Shown: positions 1 to 10,247 of the stretch, one piece after another
How positions within the stretch are numbered: position 1 is the stretch's first letter
Layout of the letters: each line of letters starts with the position of its first letter
Source: Choristoneura fumiferana
Taxonomy: Eukaryota > Arthropoda > Insecta > Lepidoptera > Tortricidae
Length of the DNA stretch: 64,000 bases
Direction of reading: 5' to 3'
Assembly (NCBI RefSeq): GCF_025370935.1
Contig: NC_133486.1
Location: 1,179,006-1,243,005, forward strand
Position numbers and translations under genes: made by a program
The notes under the pieces: model-generated
What the model saw: only the letters and a program-made list of their open reading frames with translations
Database searches by the model: none
Told to the model about the DNA's origin: nothing

Positions 1-855
1 CATTTATTACAAAATTGTAAAGCTGCTGCTGTTAAATTGCTGAGCTCAAAATTTTGAACAAATGTTGCTTTAAATAAATTCGTACGTCCTACCGTTTTTG
101 AGATGAATGTGACTTTTGAGATAAAATTTAGGACACAAAAATTAAGTTTCCAGCTTATTTCTCTTTCCGAAGTGAATCTCCTTTATATAACTGCATTATA
201 CTGCTCTTACTCGAAGCATATTTTTGAACGTTTGAGACGAATGGGATATTGAAGATATCAACTAAAATCTAATCATTTGAGGATCTGAATCGATCATCAC
301 AAATTTTTTTTTTTACCTCGCCAGTCTCAGCAAGTAATAACGCTCTCTGGATCTAAGCGCTGTAGTGATTTGTTCATGACTCAATAAAGATTGAGCAATG
401 ATCGACTTGCGAGTGTATTTTTTCTTCTTTTTTATGCTCTAAATTGAACCAGTGCAAAATTGATTGAAGCGGCCAAGAGTAAAATAGTCAAAATATAATA
501 TCTTAATAGTTTGTATGGACAGTGGCTTCGTCTGTCAAAGCCGGAGCGAAACACTCCGAAATACTTTTAGAAAAAGTAAATTGTAGATCTCTGAGAGAAA
601 AAACGGTCTCCCTGTTTCCGTCCGGCATGTAATCTAGGCTCTAGTGCTTTGAAATATGGAATATTCTACAAACATTATATTTATACCCAATCATTTTTAC
701 TTGCAAACAAAAATTAGGGTATTGTCAAATTTATAAGCATTTTTTTTGTTTCCTTTTAGATCGTAGACAGTTTGATCGCTGGATGCGGATTCGAGACGTG
801 TACCATCGATCCGTACTATAAATACACTACAACGCTTACTATACGCTTATGTTAT
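1..855. other. No gene recognised
   Basis: AT-rich sequence with no long open frame and no repeat family that I recognise elsewhere in the window. It is probably old intergenic or intronic DNA. Confidence 0.5.
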
Positions 856-932
856 GGATGTTCATGGGCGGCGGTGATTGCTTTCCATCAGAAGACCCAC
901 CTGCTCGTTTGCTCACTATAATATAAAAAAAA
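856..932 (+). mobile_element. A-tailed retroposon, 3' fragment
   Basis: This is the 3' end of a dispersed family with the signature gggcggcggtgattgc, then a 'gacccacctgctcgtttg' block and an A-rich tail. Other copies lie near 12.6, 19.6, 33.6, 37.5, 38.7 and 62.9 kb. I call it a retroposon from the A tail and 5' truncations; its clade is unknown. Confidence 0.6.
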
Positions 933-954
933 CTAACGCAACAAATTACTTGTG

Positions 955-1195
955 TGACTCACGACGCAAAAAGAGGAGTGTTATAAGTTTGACCGCTATG
1001 TGTGTCTGTCTGTGTCACCGTACCTCTTAAACGAGTGGACCGATTTGAATGCGGTTTTTTTATTTGAAAGCAAGTTTTCTAGCAATTGTTTTTAGATATG
1101 TATTATTAAAATCTGTTCAGCCGTTTTTGAGATATTGAACTTTGAAGTGACAAAGTCGTGAGTTTTCCAAGTTTTTGTTAGTTAGGTTATAGACA
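955..1195 (+). repeat. Dispersed repeat U1
   Basis: The segment runs from 'cgacgcaaaaagaggagtg' through 'gaccgatttgaatgcggt' to 'gttagttaggtta'. Related copies occur at 39243-39440 and 41205-41420. It has no coding potential. The class is not determined. Confidence 0.6.
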
Positions 1196-1512
1196 AAAAA
1201 ACGCTACCTGCCACTCTACTTAACATTATGGGGCTTTGGTTGCGCTGTATGCCTGCTGCGTGTACGGAGGTGGACTGTTTTCTGTACTGCTTACTAGGTG
1301 TATGGTGTTTACTAAAGAGTCATTGTATTGTAGGACTTGTACAACGATGAAGCGATCGTGTGCCATTCGGTAGCGCCGTCTTTAAGTGACGTCATAATCG
1401 ATCGGCGTGCCTCGTGAATGCCGGAGGTTCAAAAATACAACAAAACCTTTTCCGTGTCAGCTTGTTAAAGAAAATGCTTATAGCCTTGATATTTATTTTA
1501 TTTATTTTATTA
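1196..1512. other. No feature recognised
   Basis: No open frame of note and no repeat match seen within the window. Confidence 0.4.
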
Positions 1513-1643
1513 GTGATACATTGCGTGCTCATTAGTTTTGTAAGGAAAATAATAAGTCTATTTTTTTTTACTAAAACATACTAAAATGTGATAATTAGGG
1601 CCTTCACTAACTAGCCTTAAAGTTTGAGGTCGATCAAAAATAC
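1513..1643 (-). mobile_element. Truncated MITE, inverted relative of 9886-10247
   Basis: Read on the minus strand this matches the first part of the MITE at 9886-10247, including the terminal repeat ending at 1643. The other terminal repeat and most of the interior are missing. Confidence 0.65.
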
Positions 1644-1975
1644 ACGCAAAGCAATGGCGTATCATATCGAGAATATTTCCGTTGGGCAAGCTAGAACATG
1701 TGTTTTAGGTGTCTTCGGATGGAACTCCTCGTAGACAGTGCTGGTATACCAAGTGAACATTTTAGGAAACCCGATGGGAATCGAGTTGTTACCACGCCAC
1801 GAATATAGGCGAAAAGGCGCTTCACCATTTTAAAACAGTTCCAGTTTCTGCATCAAGAAGAAAACAATAAGGCTGTGTGTCGATTCTTGTCAGCTGTCAT
1901 CGTTCAGCCACCATTATCTTTCATATTTTATTTTCTAGATTTTTCACCGGGCAACGGCAAAACCCACTACACTAA

Positions 1976-2129
1976 CCCCTTATTCATAAACGACAATCAA
2001 ACCTATTTTAGTTAAAATGCCGCTAAAATTCGTTTATCCTTATCTGTCACTTCGACATTTGTATTTGTTAGAAAGGGACAAAGCATTTGTTAGTTAACAT
2101 AGGCTTGTTAAGTTTTATGAATAAGGGGG
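1976..2129. mobile_element. MITE with TWA duplication, PIF/Harbinger-like
   Basis: The termini are inverted repeats (ccccttattcataaa and its complement), and the element is flanked by TAA at 1973-1975 and 2130-2132. A 154 bp element with a 3 bp TWA duplication is the known signature of PIF/Harbinger MITEs. A second copy in the opposite orientation lies at 24577-24731 with TTA duplications. The RTE-tailed SINE starts immediately after it. Confidence 0.8.
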
Positions 2130-2131
2130 TA

Positions 2132-2412
2132 AGCCGTGGTGGCCGAGTGGTTTGACCTATGGCCTCTCAAGCAGAGGTATCGTGGGTTCAAACCCCGGCT
2201 CGCACCTCTGAGTTTTTCGAAATTCATGTGCGAAATTACATTTCAAATTTACCACGAGCTTTACGGTGAAGGAAAACATCGTGAGGAAACCTGAACAAAC
2301 ATGCGAAGCAATGGTGCGCACTGGTCCCGCGTGGGAACTACGGCTCAAGCCTCTCATTCTGAGAGGAGGCCTGTGCCCAGCAGTGGGACGTATACAGGCT
2401 GGAATGATGAAG
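2132..2412 (+). mobile_element. RTE-tailed tRNA-derived SINE, near full length
   Basis: The head holds a tRNA-like A box (tggccgagtgg) and B box (gggttcaaacccc). The body contains 'ggtgaaggaaaacatcgtga'. The tail 'ggcctgtgcccagcagtggg' resembles the 3' end of the RTE LINEs in this window. The A box and the ctcaag hairpin suggest a class II (Leu-type) tRNA ancestor, which is inference. This is the first of twelve copies or fragments in the window. Confidence 0.88.
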
Positions 2413-2887
2413 TTCTTAACGAAGTTTGCCGTGCTGTGCTTGGTTTTAGAATAGGACAGTATCATCTCTTCCCGTGGGTGTCGTAAAAGGGGACTAAGGG
2501 AGCTGATGAAGGAGTGAGCAGCAGCGCTCTCTAATGCCAACTCTGGACTCCAACTCTGCGGTGTGGAAGGCGAGGGCAAACCATGTCACTATTGTCCCAA
2601 GAAGTTCGTCATGAGAGTTCACTAGGTACTCATCTTCATCTATCGACCAGTCTAGATCAATTCTGTACAATAAATAGTACACAAGTACAAGAAAAGCGGT
2701 AACCAATATATTTCCTGTGGTTTCTTGTATATTTTTAAATTCATATTAAATGTACGGTTGCTCAAACACCTGCGTCTTTATTTATTGTAAGTTTATTCAA
2801 AATAAGACTTACTATTCTATTCAAATTTCGCGAAAAAGTAAAAGAACTCTTGTCATGCAAAATTAACATTAAACATAAGTTGAAATG
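2413..2887. other. Unassigned, no gene
   Basis: It contains 'cccgtgggtgtcgtaaaa', a phrase I associate with lepidopteran retroposon 3' regions, but no second copy is in the window. Short frames across it do not resemble a protein family. Confidence 0.35.
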
Positions 2888-3050
2888 AACTAAAACCATA
2901 AGGTACTTTACCCGCGACCTTATGATAGCTACATACTTACTGGCTACTTATACACACTACAAGCTAATTATGCTATTTAGCTATGATAAGGTCGCGGGTT
3001 AGCAAATTCAAAGACCTCTGCAAAGTAACGCCTGACTCAATAAATAAATT
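2888..3050. mobile_element. FB-C fold-back, internally deleted copy
   Basis: The arms cccgcgaccttatgatagct (2911-2930) and its near-complement (2979-2998, 19 of 20) are the terminal arms of family FB-C. The right outer end carries the family's 'gcaaagtaacgcctga' block. The middle, where the ribozyme-like motif lies in the 57.5 kb copy, is absent. Confidence 0.65.
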
Positions 3051-4012
3051 ATAAATTGAAATCTCAGCAATTTGGAACTCACAATTTGGCGCCAAAATCC
3101 GCCATTTTTATTTTTCAGAAATTCATGTACCTACCCAGTATCACTCGCGTCATTAAGACGAATCCAATGACGTGTTATTTATCAAAATCGGCTCAGCCTT
3201 TGAGTAGATACGAGAGGACATAGGAATACACGTCTCTAATTTTTCTCTCTTCTTCTATGTGTCTTTGTTGGGGTGTAGTGTGTTTTTTATGTCAATAAAT
3301 GTTGTGGATTTGAATTTGAGTTTGAATATACATACATACATATCATCAGTATGGCCTTTTGCCATCAGTGCGGTTGCCGGTTTTTATACTTTGTTCGATT
3401 AAGGAGATGGAGAAGCTTCACCACAGTTTAATTCAGCGCGAACGAAGTCGTCAACAAACAAACTGGTGGAAATTTACAATACAATGGTGGCAATATAACT
3501 TTTCACTTCCCCAAGGACAAGTTGGAATATGAAAAGTAAATAAACGCCTCATTAGGTAAATGGTTTCGCGTGTGTATAATAACAAAAGGGTATAAAACGT
3601 CGATTAGAAGCAAGGTTGTGATTGTGAGTTAAAAGCTGATTGGGCGACCGGTTTAACCTCCACACGAATACAGTTACGTAACCTAAACTGTTAAAAGTAG
3701 GTTTATGTGTGTATAATGTGTGCAATTTGTAATTCCATCCGTTGCAGTATTCGCCCAGAATTTGCACCCTAAAGCTTGCCAACGTCTAATGTAAGGCTGG
3801 TTCAATGTCAGTTATATGCAGATATCAGATTGTTGGGAACAATTTTTAAAGACAAATTCTAATTCAAATCATTTATTCAGTAAATAAGCAGCAATTACAT
3901 GCCATTTTTTAAACTACCAGCCGCAAGATACTTGGCAGAAAGACATTTTTTCAAAATAAAATAACTAGCTATAAAATTAAAGTAAAAATGTATGGGGACC
4001 CTTATTTACAAA
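3051..4012. other. No gene recognised
   Basis: AT-rich with several short frames, none protein-like. No repeat matched within the window. Confidence 0.4.
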
Positions 4013-4552
4013 AACGGCAAGTGCGAATAGGACTCGCGCACCGAGGGTTCCGTGCACATTTATAGGTATGTAAACGGGAATCGTGTCTTGAAGATATTTC
4101 TCGGTTTTTCCGAGAGATTTAATACATCCAGTGAGTGGGGACTCTTAATCAAAATGTACGCAGTGTAGAGTCAGATTAAATTGGTCATAATATTTACAGA
4201 CAGACATAAAAATTCAAGATTCTTAGAATTTCCTAGTTGGTTGTGTTACAATAGCTACCTTCATACCAAATTTCAAGTTTCTAAGACAACTGGAAGTGCC
4301 CTATAGGTTTTCAGTGCACTGCTATTTGTATGGAAACACGTTGTTTAATGACTGTAACTTTTGATTGCGTTGACTTAGAAGTTTGATTTTTTCAGGGCAT
4401 CAAGGGTTTTGAGTATTCGTTATCAATTTTAACTTGATACGTCCACATGTTCCTGAGAAAAGGGGTCTTGGCAGACGGCGGACAGACAACAAAGTGATCC
4501 TATAATGGTTCCGTTTTTTCCTTTCGAGGTACGGAACCCTAAAAATAAACAC
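4013..4552 (+). mobile_element. GGTTCCG-family non-autonomous repeat
   Basis: It opens with 'gtgcgaataggactcgcgca' and gggttccgt, and closes with a GACAGAC-type run, ggttccgtttt and acggaaccct. Relatives or pieces lie at 15.7, 20.6, 25.6, 30.6, 39.6, 54.5, 58.9 and 63.1 kb. It is non-coding. The terminal gggttccgt/acggaaccct pairing is suggestive of a terminal inverted repeat, but the class is uncertain. Confidence 0.6.
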
Positions 4553-4734
4553 TAACCCCAACCGCACCACCACACTAACACTAACTATATCTACGTTCAG
4601 TGGAAGTGTAGAATACTGACAGTGATGTGAGACAGGTAAGGAGTTCCTATATCGATAAACTCGATTATCGATGCCTTTCCCATATAAAAAGTAATCACTC
4701 CAACTTTTGTGTATAAAAATAGTTATGATTCTAT

Positions 4735-4893
4735 ATTTTAGACTATCGCGGTTATTACTAATTTTATGCATTAAATTCGAGTTTTGTTCCGCGTAACTTG
4801 ATCATGATCGTCTCGTGATCATGGCGCATGCGCCTGTGCCGAAATATCGAGCTGCTCTAAAATCAAGGTACGCGGAACGAAACACGAATTTAA
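4735..4893. mobile_element. Palindromic MITE with 32 bp arms
   Basis: Arms at 4771-4802 and 4862-4893 pair at 29 of 32 positions. The loop holds a second palindrome (gatcatgatc / gtgatcatgg). A related copy at 31301-31425 shares the flank 'attttagactatc', so the true element extends left of the arms. No coding capacity. Confidence 0.7.
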
Positions 4894-5166
4894 TTAAAAA
4901 AAATATTATGATTTTATTGAAAATATATATAGGTATTAATTTTTTAATAGTTACCTCAATTATCCTTTTCATGGGATGGGAGTACATATTATCAATTAAT
5001 TTAGTTGTGGTAGCCTAAATCGACTTAGAGTGACCACTAAGTTTTCATAATGTATGTTATGATTGTCTCGTTGCGCATTATTTCTAGTGATAAACTTATC
5101 GATGTTTTTGCTATTACTCAATTATCGAAATACTACCGATCTCTCTCTCTCCAAGTGCCTCTCCCA

Positions 5167-5345
5167 CTAGTGAAGGTTGGCAGTCAGCTCCGCACATCTA
5201 ATTCGGTCTTTTGCCAGCCTAAAAAGCTCCGCGGCGCACTTAACTCCCGTCCATTCCCGGATATTGCGTAGCCACGATTTCTTCCTACGACCCACTGCTC
5301 TTTTGCCTGCCACTTTGCCCATCATTATCAGTTGCAAGAGATAGT
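5167..5345 (-). pseudogene. LINE reverse-transcriptase ORF, C-terminal relic
   Basis: Minus-strand translation gives an uninterrupted ~58-residue piece containing MGKVAGKRAVGRRKKSWLRN, then IREWTG and LFRLAKDR, ending at a TAG (5167-5169). The basic GKR-VGRRKKSWLRN-REWTG block is what I recognise from the extreme C-terminus of insect endonuclease/reverse-transcriptase LINE proteins. It is a different lineage from the other LINE relics here. Everything upstream, including the RT domain, is missing. Confidence 0.6.
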
Positions 5346-5694
5346 ATCGATAACAGATGCCTATTGCGCTCTAGCAATAGTATAGTCACGTTGCGAGCTA
5401 CTGCTAGTATGATCTATATATAAGCCCAACATCGATAGGTTTATCGACAATATTTCGGCAGCACTACCTTCTTCGTCTTGACTGTGATACCTTGACAACA
5501 AAAATAGAATTCTATTCTAGACTTTAATACCTAATGTTGTTAAGTAATAGAGAAGTACGACAAGTAGAAAATGTAAGTGTTCCGAGAATAGTTAACCCGC
5601 TTAAAGACAGTAACCGTCACTTAGGACAGCTATTTTAGATTCTATTTTAAAATAGATATCAAATGTTACGTATACATGTTGAAAATTGTAACTT

Positions 5695-5845
5695 CAATGA
5701 ACTAAAATAATTTCCTTGCTCACCCGCGACCTTACGATAGCTAAGCTTATGCAAAATATGCGTGTTCATGCAGTTCCTCCACCTCCACACTGTAAGAACA
5801 CACACAAATCACACAAACCCATCTATCACCACCACCACACTACAC
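5695..5845 (-). mobile_element. FB-C fold-back, half copy
   Basis: It contains the arm (cccgcgaccttacgatagct, then 'gcaaaatatgcgtgttcatg') and the interior rich in CCA/ACAC. It stops just before the point where the 57.5 kb copy carries the ribozyme-like motif. Confidence 0.65.
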
Positions 5846-5880
5846 CCACACTGTACTGTGGTGCTACACTGTATGATGGT

Positions 5881-6089
5881 GACCATCAGTGGTGTAGCGG
5901 TATAGCACGCGGTACGGATTACCGAGGACCTGGGTTCGATTCCCAGTGATGGTCTTATTTTTCTGTTTTTTCTGTGCATCTATATTTCAGTTTGTATTTT
6001 TAATTTAGGTTTTACGGGATGACCGTAAAAATAAAAATTTGGAATTGAAATAAAAATACAAAAAGATTCCAAAAAAAAACCAATCTCAA
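5881..6089 (+). mobile_element. Second tRNA-derived SINE (SINE-GD)
   Basis: The 74 nt head (5881-5954) folds as a tRNA-like unit: gaccatca pairs perfectly with tgatggtc, and there is an A box around 'ggtgtagcggtatagca' and a T-arm ctggg-ttcgatt-cccag. The body includes the palindrome ttttacgggatgaccgtaaa and an A-rich end. It is not a functional tRNA: the anticodon loop lacks U33 and homologous heads are dispersed. Copies also lie at 6450, 6742, 41.5, 42.0 and 47.6 kb. Confidence 0.75.
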
Positions 6090-6109
6090 TAGGATATGTA
6101 AAATAAATT

Positions 6110-6300
6110 ATCATCATCATCATACCAACCTGTTTACGTACCACTGCTGGGCACAGGCCTCCTCTCGGAATGAGAGTGCTTGGGCCATAGTTCCGACGCG
6201 AGCCCACTGCGGATTGGGAACTCCACACACACCATTCAATTGCTTCGCAGGATTCCACACGATGTTTGCCTTCGCCGTAAAGCTCGTGGTAAATTTCAAA
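6110..6300 (-). mobile_element. RTE-tailed SINE, 5' truncated
   Basis: It carries the tail (cat)n, 'cactgctgggcacaggcctc' and the body through the 'cgtggtaaatttc' block. The tRNA-like head is absent. Confidence 0.85.
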
Positions 6301-6379
6301 ATAAAATAACTAAAAATAAATAAATAGCACGGGATATTTCGCACCAATTAACCAATTCCGAACGCCTAAAGTAATCAAA

Positions 6380-6528
6380 GCTTTGTGAGTACTAGGCTAC
6401 GGAGACATATTCATATGAAACACCCAAGACTCGAGCATAAACATTGGTTGAAAATACAAACTGAAATATAGATGCACAGAAAAAACAGAAAAATAAGACC
6501 ATCACTGGGAATCGAACCCAGGTCCTCG
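6380..6528 (-). mobile_element. SINE-GC fragment next to SINE-GD fragment
   Basis: 6380-6445 matches the middle of the third SINE family (compare 14325-14567). 6450-6528 is an inverted piece of SINE-GD including its B box (gggaatcgaaccca). The two are fused without a recognisable insertion boundary. Confidence 0.5.
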
Positions 6529-6947
6529 TAATACAAAAAGATTCCAAAAAACCAATCTTAATTTGATTGCTTAGTAACGATATCTCTTGTCCGGGTGAGG
6601 GGTTAGTTCCAATGGAATGCCGAAAAAAGTTTCTCGATGAGGGCTACGGCATAGATGTCGCTAGCGTCGCTGCTTAAGTGACTAAGTAAGAAACACAAGC
6701 TGAGATATGAGGTGCATAGGGAAATTCGTGTCGGTACCGTTGACCATCAGTGGTGTAGCGGTATAGCACGCGGTACGGATTACCGAGGACCTGGGTTCGA
6801 TTCCCAGTGACGGTCTTATGTTCTGTTTTTTCTGTGCATCTATATTTCAGTTTGTATTTTCAATTTAGGTTTTACGGGATGACCGTAAAAGTAAAAATTT
6901 GGAATTGAAATAAAAAATACAAAAAAGATTCCAAAAAACCAATCTTA
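6529..6947 (+). mobile_element. Long SINE-GD unit with direct terminal repeats
   Basis: A ~180 bp leader containing 'ctcttgtccgggtgaggggt' precedes the tRNA-like head (6742-6815) and body. The A-rich 3' block aatacaaaaagattcc...ccaatctta occurs at both ends (6529-6560 and 6915-6947). The unit is therefore either a head-to-tail dimer remnant or a copy inserted into another copy's tail. The same leader occurs in both arms at 41.7-42.0 kb, so it belongs to the element. Confidence 0.6.
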
Positions 6948-7148
6948 AGTTACATTTAAAATAAATATCACTGTTAAATTTTCAAGAAATGCTCAAAGGA
7001 TCCCCTGGTGCACTTTACGGGGAGAAATGTTACTCATTAAATAAAACGTGGGTCATAGATCCCCACGCTTGCCAGGGGAGAGCGGGGCGAAGGTGATGCG
7101 TGTTATTTAATGTATAACATTTGTACACTTATGGTGTTATAGGGAATA

Positions 7149-7363
7149 CTAGCTTTTGGCCGGGGCTCTGCCCGCGTGGTATTCGGTTATCGCGCGTTTC
7201 CCTCGGGAACTGAGCATTTTTCCGGTATAAAAAGTAGCCTATGTCACTCTCGGGCCCATAAACTATCTCTATGCCAAAAATCACGTCGATCTGTCGCTCC
7301 ATTACGGCGTGAAAGACGGACAAACACACAAAAACACTTTCGCATTTATAATATTAGTATGGA
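7149..7363 (-). mobile_element. Helitron-like element
   Basis: On the minus strand it begins TCCATACTAATATTATAAAT and ends in CTAG, flanked by A and T. These are the Helitron terminal rules (5' TC, 3' CTRR, insertion between A and T). A GC-rich hairpin lies just inside the CTAG end. It is 215 bp, with no Rep or helicase. It belongs to an abundant lepidopteran non-autonomous family with at least six full-length copies in this window. Confidence 0.8.
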
Positions 7364-7465
7364 TGCAAGCATTTTTTTTTTGATGGACTATAACTATGTT
7401 AAGGATAAGTATAATCAAATTACAATACAAACTTATTTTTTACTAACCTAGTTTAATAATAACAG

Positions 7466-7735
7466 CAGGGAGCGCCAAAGTTCGCATACTCTTCGCTAGT
7501 CACACCGTTATTTTTGTCCGAATCATCGTTTGGCAGAATGTTTTTCTCACTGAAACCTTTTTTTTCTGAAAATGAGGTTAGGTTTGTTTTATAACAATTC
7601 TAAACAATCATTGGATTCAGAGAAAACAAGAGTTATGACAAACGATTATTCTAACAAACATTACTTTCTGACTTTCAATAAGTACCTATGCGAGCCGATA
7701 TGGGTATAACAGCATTTGTTCAACCGTTGTGCAAA
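7466..7735 (+). repeat. Dispersed repeat U2
   Basis: It contains 'gttcgcatactcttcgctag' and 'tgcgagccgatatggg'. Related sequence occurs at 39958-40245 and 56490-56640. It is non-coding and unclassified. Confidence 0.55.
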
Positions 7736-7958
7736 CCGAGTCGTAAAAAATATATATATTAAAACGAAGATATGGACGTTTGAAATAATTTAAGAGAAAG
7801 TTTGTGCTCCATGCACCAGATCCCTATTCTGTGTAGAATATGGAATTCGACGAACTGAAGTATTCTGTTTGCTTATAGTTGAAAATATATATGCTTAAAA
7901 TTGTGTCCGTAGCTGCGTTCAAAATTTAAAGCCAAAATACAGACTAGCCAAAATATAG

Positions 7959-8211
7959 ACTCCTCTCAGAATAAGAGGGCTTGGTTCATGGTTCCTACGC
8001 GGGCCCAGGGTCGATTGGAAACTTCACACACACCATTGAATTGCTTCGCAGATTTGAGCAGGTTTCTTGGCAATGATTTCCTTACTTGTAAAGCGCTTGG
8101 TAAATTTCGAATGTAATTACGCACAATAATTTCGAAAAACTCAGAGATGCGAGCTAGGGTTTGAATCCACTATCCTCTGCTTGAGAGGCCATAGGTGAAA
8201 CAACTGGGCTA
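7959..8211 (-). mobile_element. RTE-tailed SINE interrupted by a Helitron
   Basis: The body and most of the tRNA-like head are present, ending inside the A-box region at the exact start of the Helitron at 8212. The expected remaining head is not found after the Helitron, so that part was lost. The (cat)n tail is also missing. Confidence 0.75.
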
Positions 8212-8422
8212 TCCTACTAATATTATAAATCCGAAATTTTGTAAGTCTGTTTGTTTGTTTGTTGATTACCTCATCACGTCTGAACCGCTATAGATGAAAT
8301 TCGGTACACAGAGCTTGAGTCCCGGAGAAGGACATACTCATAGGATAGTTTTTATCCCAGAAAACGGCATACTTAGTTCCCGCGACGAATTCTACGCGAA
8401 TGGAGTCGCGGGCAACAGCTAG
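8212..8422 (+). mobile_element. Helitron-like element inside SINE head
   Basis: It begins TCCTACTAATATTATAAAT and ends GCGGGCAACAGCTAG, with A before and T after. It is 211 bp, same family as 29501-29718. It is non-autonomous. Confidence 0.8.
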
Positions 8423-9400
8423 TTTTTTATATTATTAGAAGGATTGTATCTTTTAAGTCAACGTCAAACGTCGCATGCTTGGGAGCACGTAATATACCGA
8501 TCGCTTACTAAAATGCTACTTAGCTGGAGGTCGACCTGTGTCGCTTGAATTACTGTATTTCACTAAATTCATAATAACAGTTCAGCCATTTTGTTTTTAA
8601 GCGACCCCACGTAGTTGGGCCGTTTTTACGTTCAAATCGAGTTTTTAAATTAGGAAATATGATTTTTTGTGTGATATTTGACTTTAGCGGAAGTGTTTTT
8701 GCTAAAATTAACATTAAAAATACAAGACTTTTTTTCGAATAATACTTTTTTTAAACTGTTCTTGAATCATCAACTTATTAACATGTATACCAAATTTTAA
8801 GTCATTTTGTTGGCTATACAAGCATACTCAATATATATATATATATATTTTACAAAAAGGAATTTATTATTTAGTAGTATTTAGCTTTTAGGTATATGAT
8901 TGTATTTTCTATAAATTTATATTCTTAAATAAATTTTCCCCTTATATATATATATATAATATATAATATATATATATATTTAGGCCGTCTATTGGTTACC
9001 TTGTAATTTTCTCTCTGTGTACCTACCTGTTTTCTGTATCGTTTTATATTTGTGATTTACAATAAAGATTTTACATTGACATTGTATCACGTATTGTATT
9101 GTAATATTAAAGTAAAAACTAAAAATAACCTAACTATAACTATACGGAAGAGTCTTATGTATAACGCTAGCTGCATTTCCTATCTGGATTGTGATGTCAA
9201 GTCAATACATATCTATTAGTACATATTTAGTAACTAACAAGGCAAGTTACCTATAAATTAAAGCTTGTAAAAAAACTCTTAAAATATTACTAACATAAAT
9301 ACTAGACTAGAGATATCGAATTGAAATAACATGACACACTTATGGCTATAAAACTACAATTTCAAAGACCGTGAACACCTAATTATAAACAAATAATTTG
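8423..9400. other. No gene; two AT microsatellites
   Basis: (AT)n runs at 8830-8848 and 8943-8979. Otherwise AT-rich sequence without recognisable genes. Confidence 0.5.
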
Positions 9401-9530
9401 TATAGCGTGGGGCACGACACTATACAGAAATCTCTCTTCAGACAGTTGTCTTGTAATAAAGAAATATGTATAATTCAGGTGACACCTGTCTGTAGAGAAA
9501 TTTCTCTATTGTGGTGTCCCCCACGCTATA
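9401..9530. mobile_element. Short fold-back element
   Basis: About 45 bp arms starting tatagcgtgggg (9401) and ending ccccacgctata (9530) pair with few mismatches around a ~40 bp loop. This is MITE-like; a TA duplication is possible but not clear. Confidence 0.65.
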
Positions 9531-9534
9531 AGGT

Positions 9535-9592
9535 ACAGTCACGTATTAATATCTGTCGCAGCGGAACGTGCAAAAATATCTGACGCACTAGC
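9535..9592 (+). mobile_element. Half copy of the fold-back at 28808-28943
   Basis: The block 'attaatatctgtcgcagcgg' followed by acgtgcaaaaatatctg matches, in inverse, the right half of the element at 28808-28943. Confidence 0.5.
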
Positions 9593-9606
9593 AACTCCAT
9601 TTTTTG

Positions 9607-9778
9607 AACATGAAACTACCGTGAGACTCACTCATATTAAATATAATGACCCGGATAACTCACGTCTTAAATCGAGTTTAGCTCGACATGTTTCGGGCTA
9701 ATCCGTAGCCCTTCGTCTTCGGAGCAACGCGACTCAGCGGCCCGATTTAAGACGTGAGTTATCCGGGTCATTATATTT
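9607..9778 (-). mobile_element. FB-A fold-back with ribozyme-like core
   Basis: Flanked by perfect 14 bp direct repeats aactccattttttg (9593-9606 and 9779-9792). Inside are a 30 nt unpaired lead (9607-9636) and perfect 38 bp inverted arms (9637-9674 and 9743-9780, running 2 bp into the duplication). The loop, read on the minus strand, gives GCTC, CGAAGACGAA, hairpin GGGCTA-CGGAT-TAGCCC, GAAAC, AT, GTC, GAGC (9725 down to 9681). Its first ~30 nt resemble the corresponding end of FB-B. No protein is encoded. Duplications of this length suggest target-primed or Penelope-like integration rather than a cut-and-paste MITE. Confidence 0.7.
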
Positions 9779-9885
9779 AACTCCATTTTTTGTTATTTTT
9801 TTATTGTTTTTAGAGATTTGTAGCCAAGGTACATCTCACAACGATTCCATTGAGCCCAAACACGGCATACATAGTTATACAGCGT

Positions 9886-10247
9886 GTATTTTTGATACTA
9901 CCTCAAACTTTAAGGGTAGTTAATGAAGGCCCTAATAATCACATTTTATTAGGTTATAGTAAAAAAAAATACTTATTATTTTCCTTACAAAATTAATTAG
10001 CACGCAATGTATCACTACGTGATGTTGCTTTGTTTTTGTTCAAAACGTCGCACTTGTTCACGTGACAGCTGTCACAGAACGTTTCTCTCTCGTATCAAAT
10101 TATTGTACGCATTACATTGCTGCTCGGAAATATTTCAAAAATTAATTACGCTCTGGTAGTTAATTTTAAATTAACAGTTTGTTTTGATATCAGTTCACAG
10201 CACTTAAATCTTCGTCTGGTTACAGTTTGAGGTAGTATCAAAAATAC
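9886..10247. mobile_element. MITE with perfect 24 bp terminal inverted repeats
   Basis: The terminal repeats at 9886-9909 and 10224-10247 are exact complements (core tttttgatactacctcaaac). The 362 bp element is non-coding. A truncated relative lies at 1513-1643. The superfamily is not assigned because the flanking duplication is unclear. Confidence 0.75.

Noticed and set aside
4400..4771. 123-codon minus-strand frame
   Set aside because: It lies across the end of a GGTTCCG repeat and a MITE; no protein features.
5881..5954. tRNA gene
   Set aside because: Good terminal and T-arm pairing, but the anticodon loop lacks the invariant T33 and the same head occurs in dispersed copies with a common body, so it is a SINE head. 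Heads near 6.7, 14.5, 40.3, 46.4 and 62.7 kb are rejected likewise.
9681..9725. A canonical hammerhead ribozyme
   Set aside because: The CUGANGA core is not matched exactly in any of the three families, so only 'hammerhead-like' is claimed.
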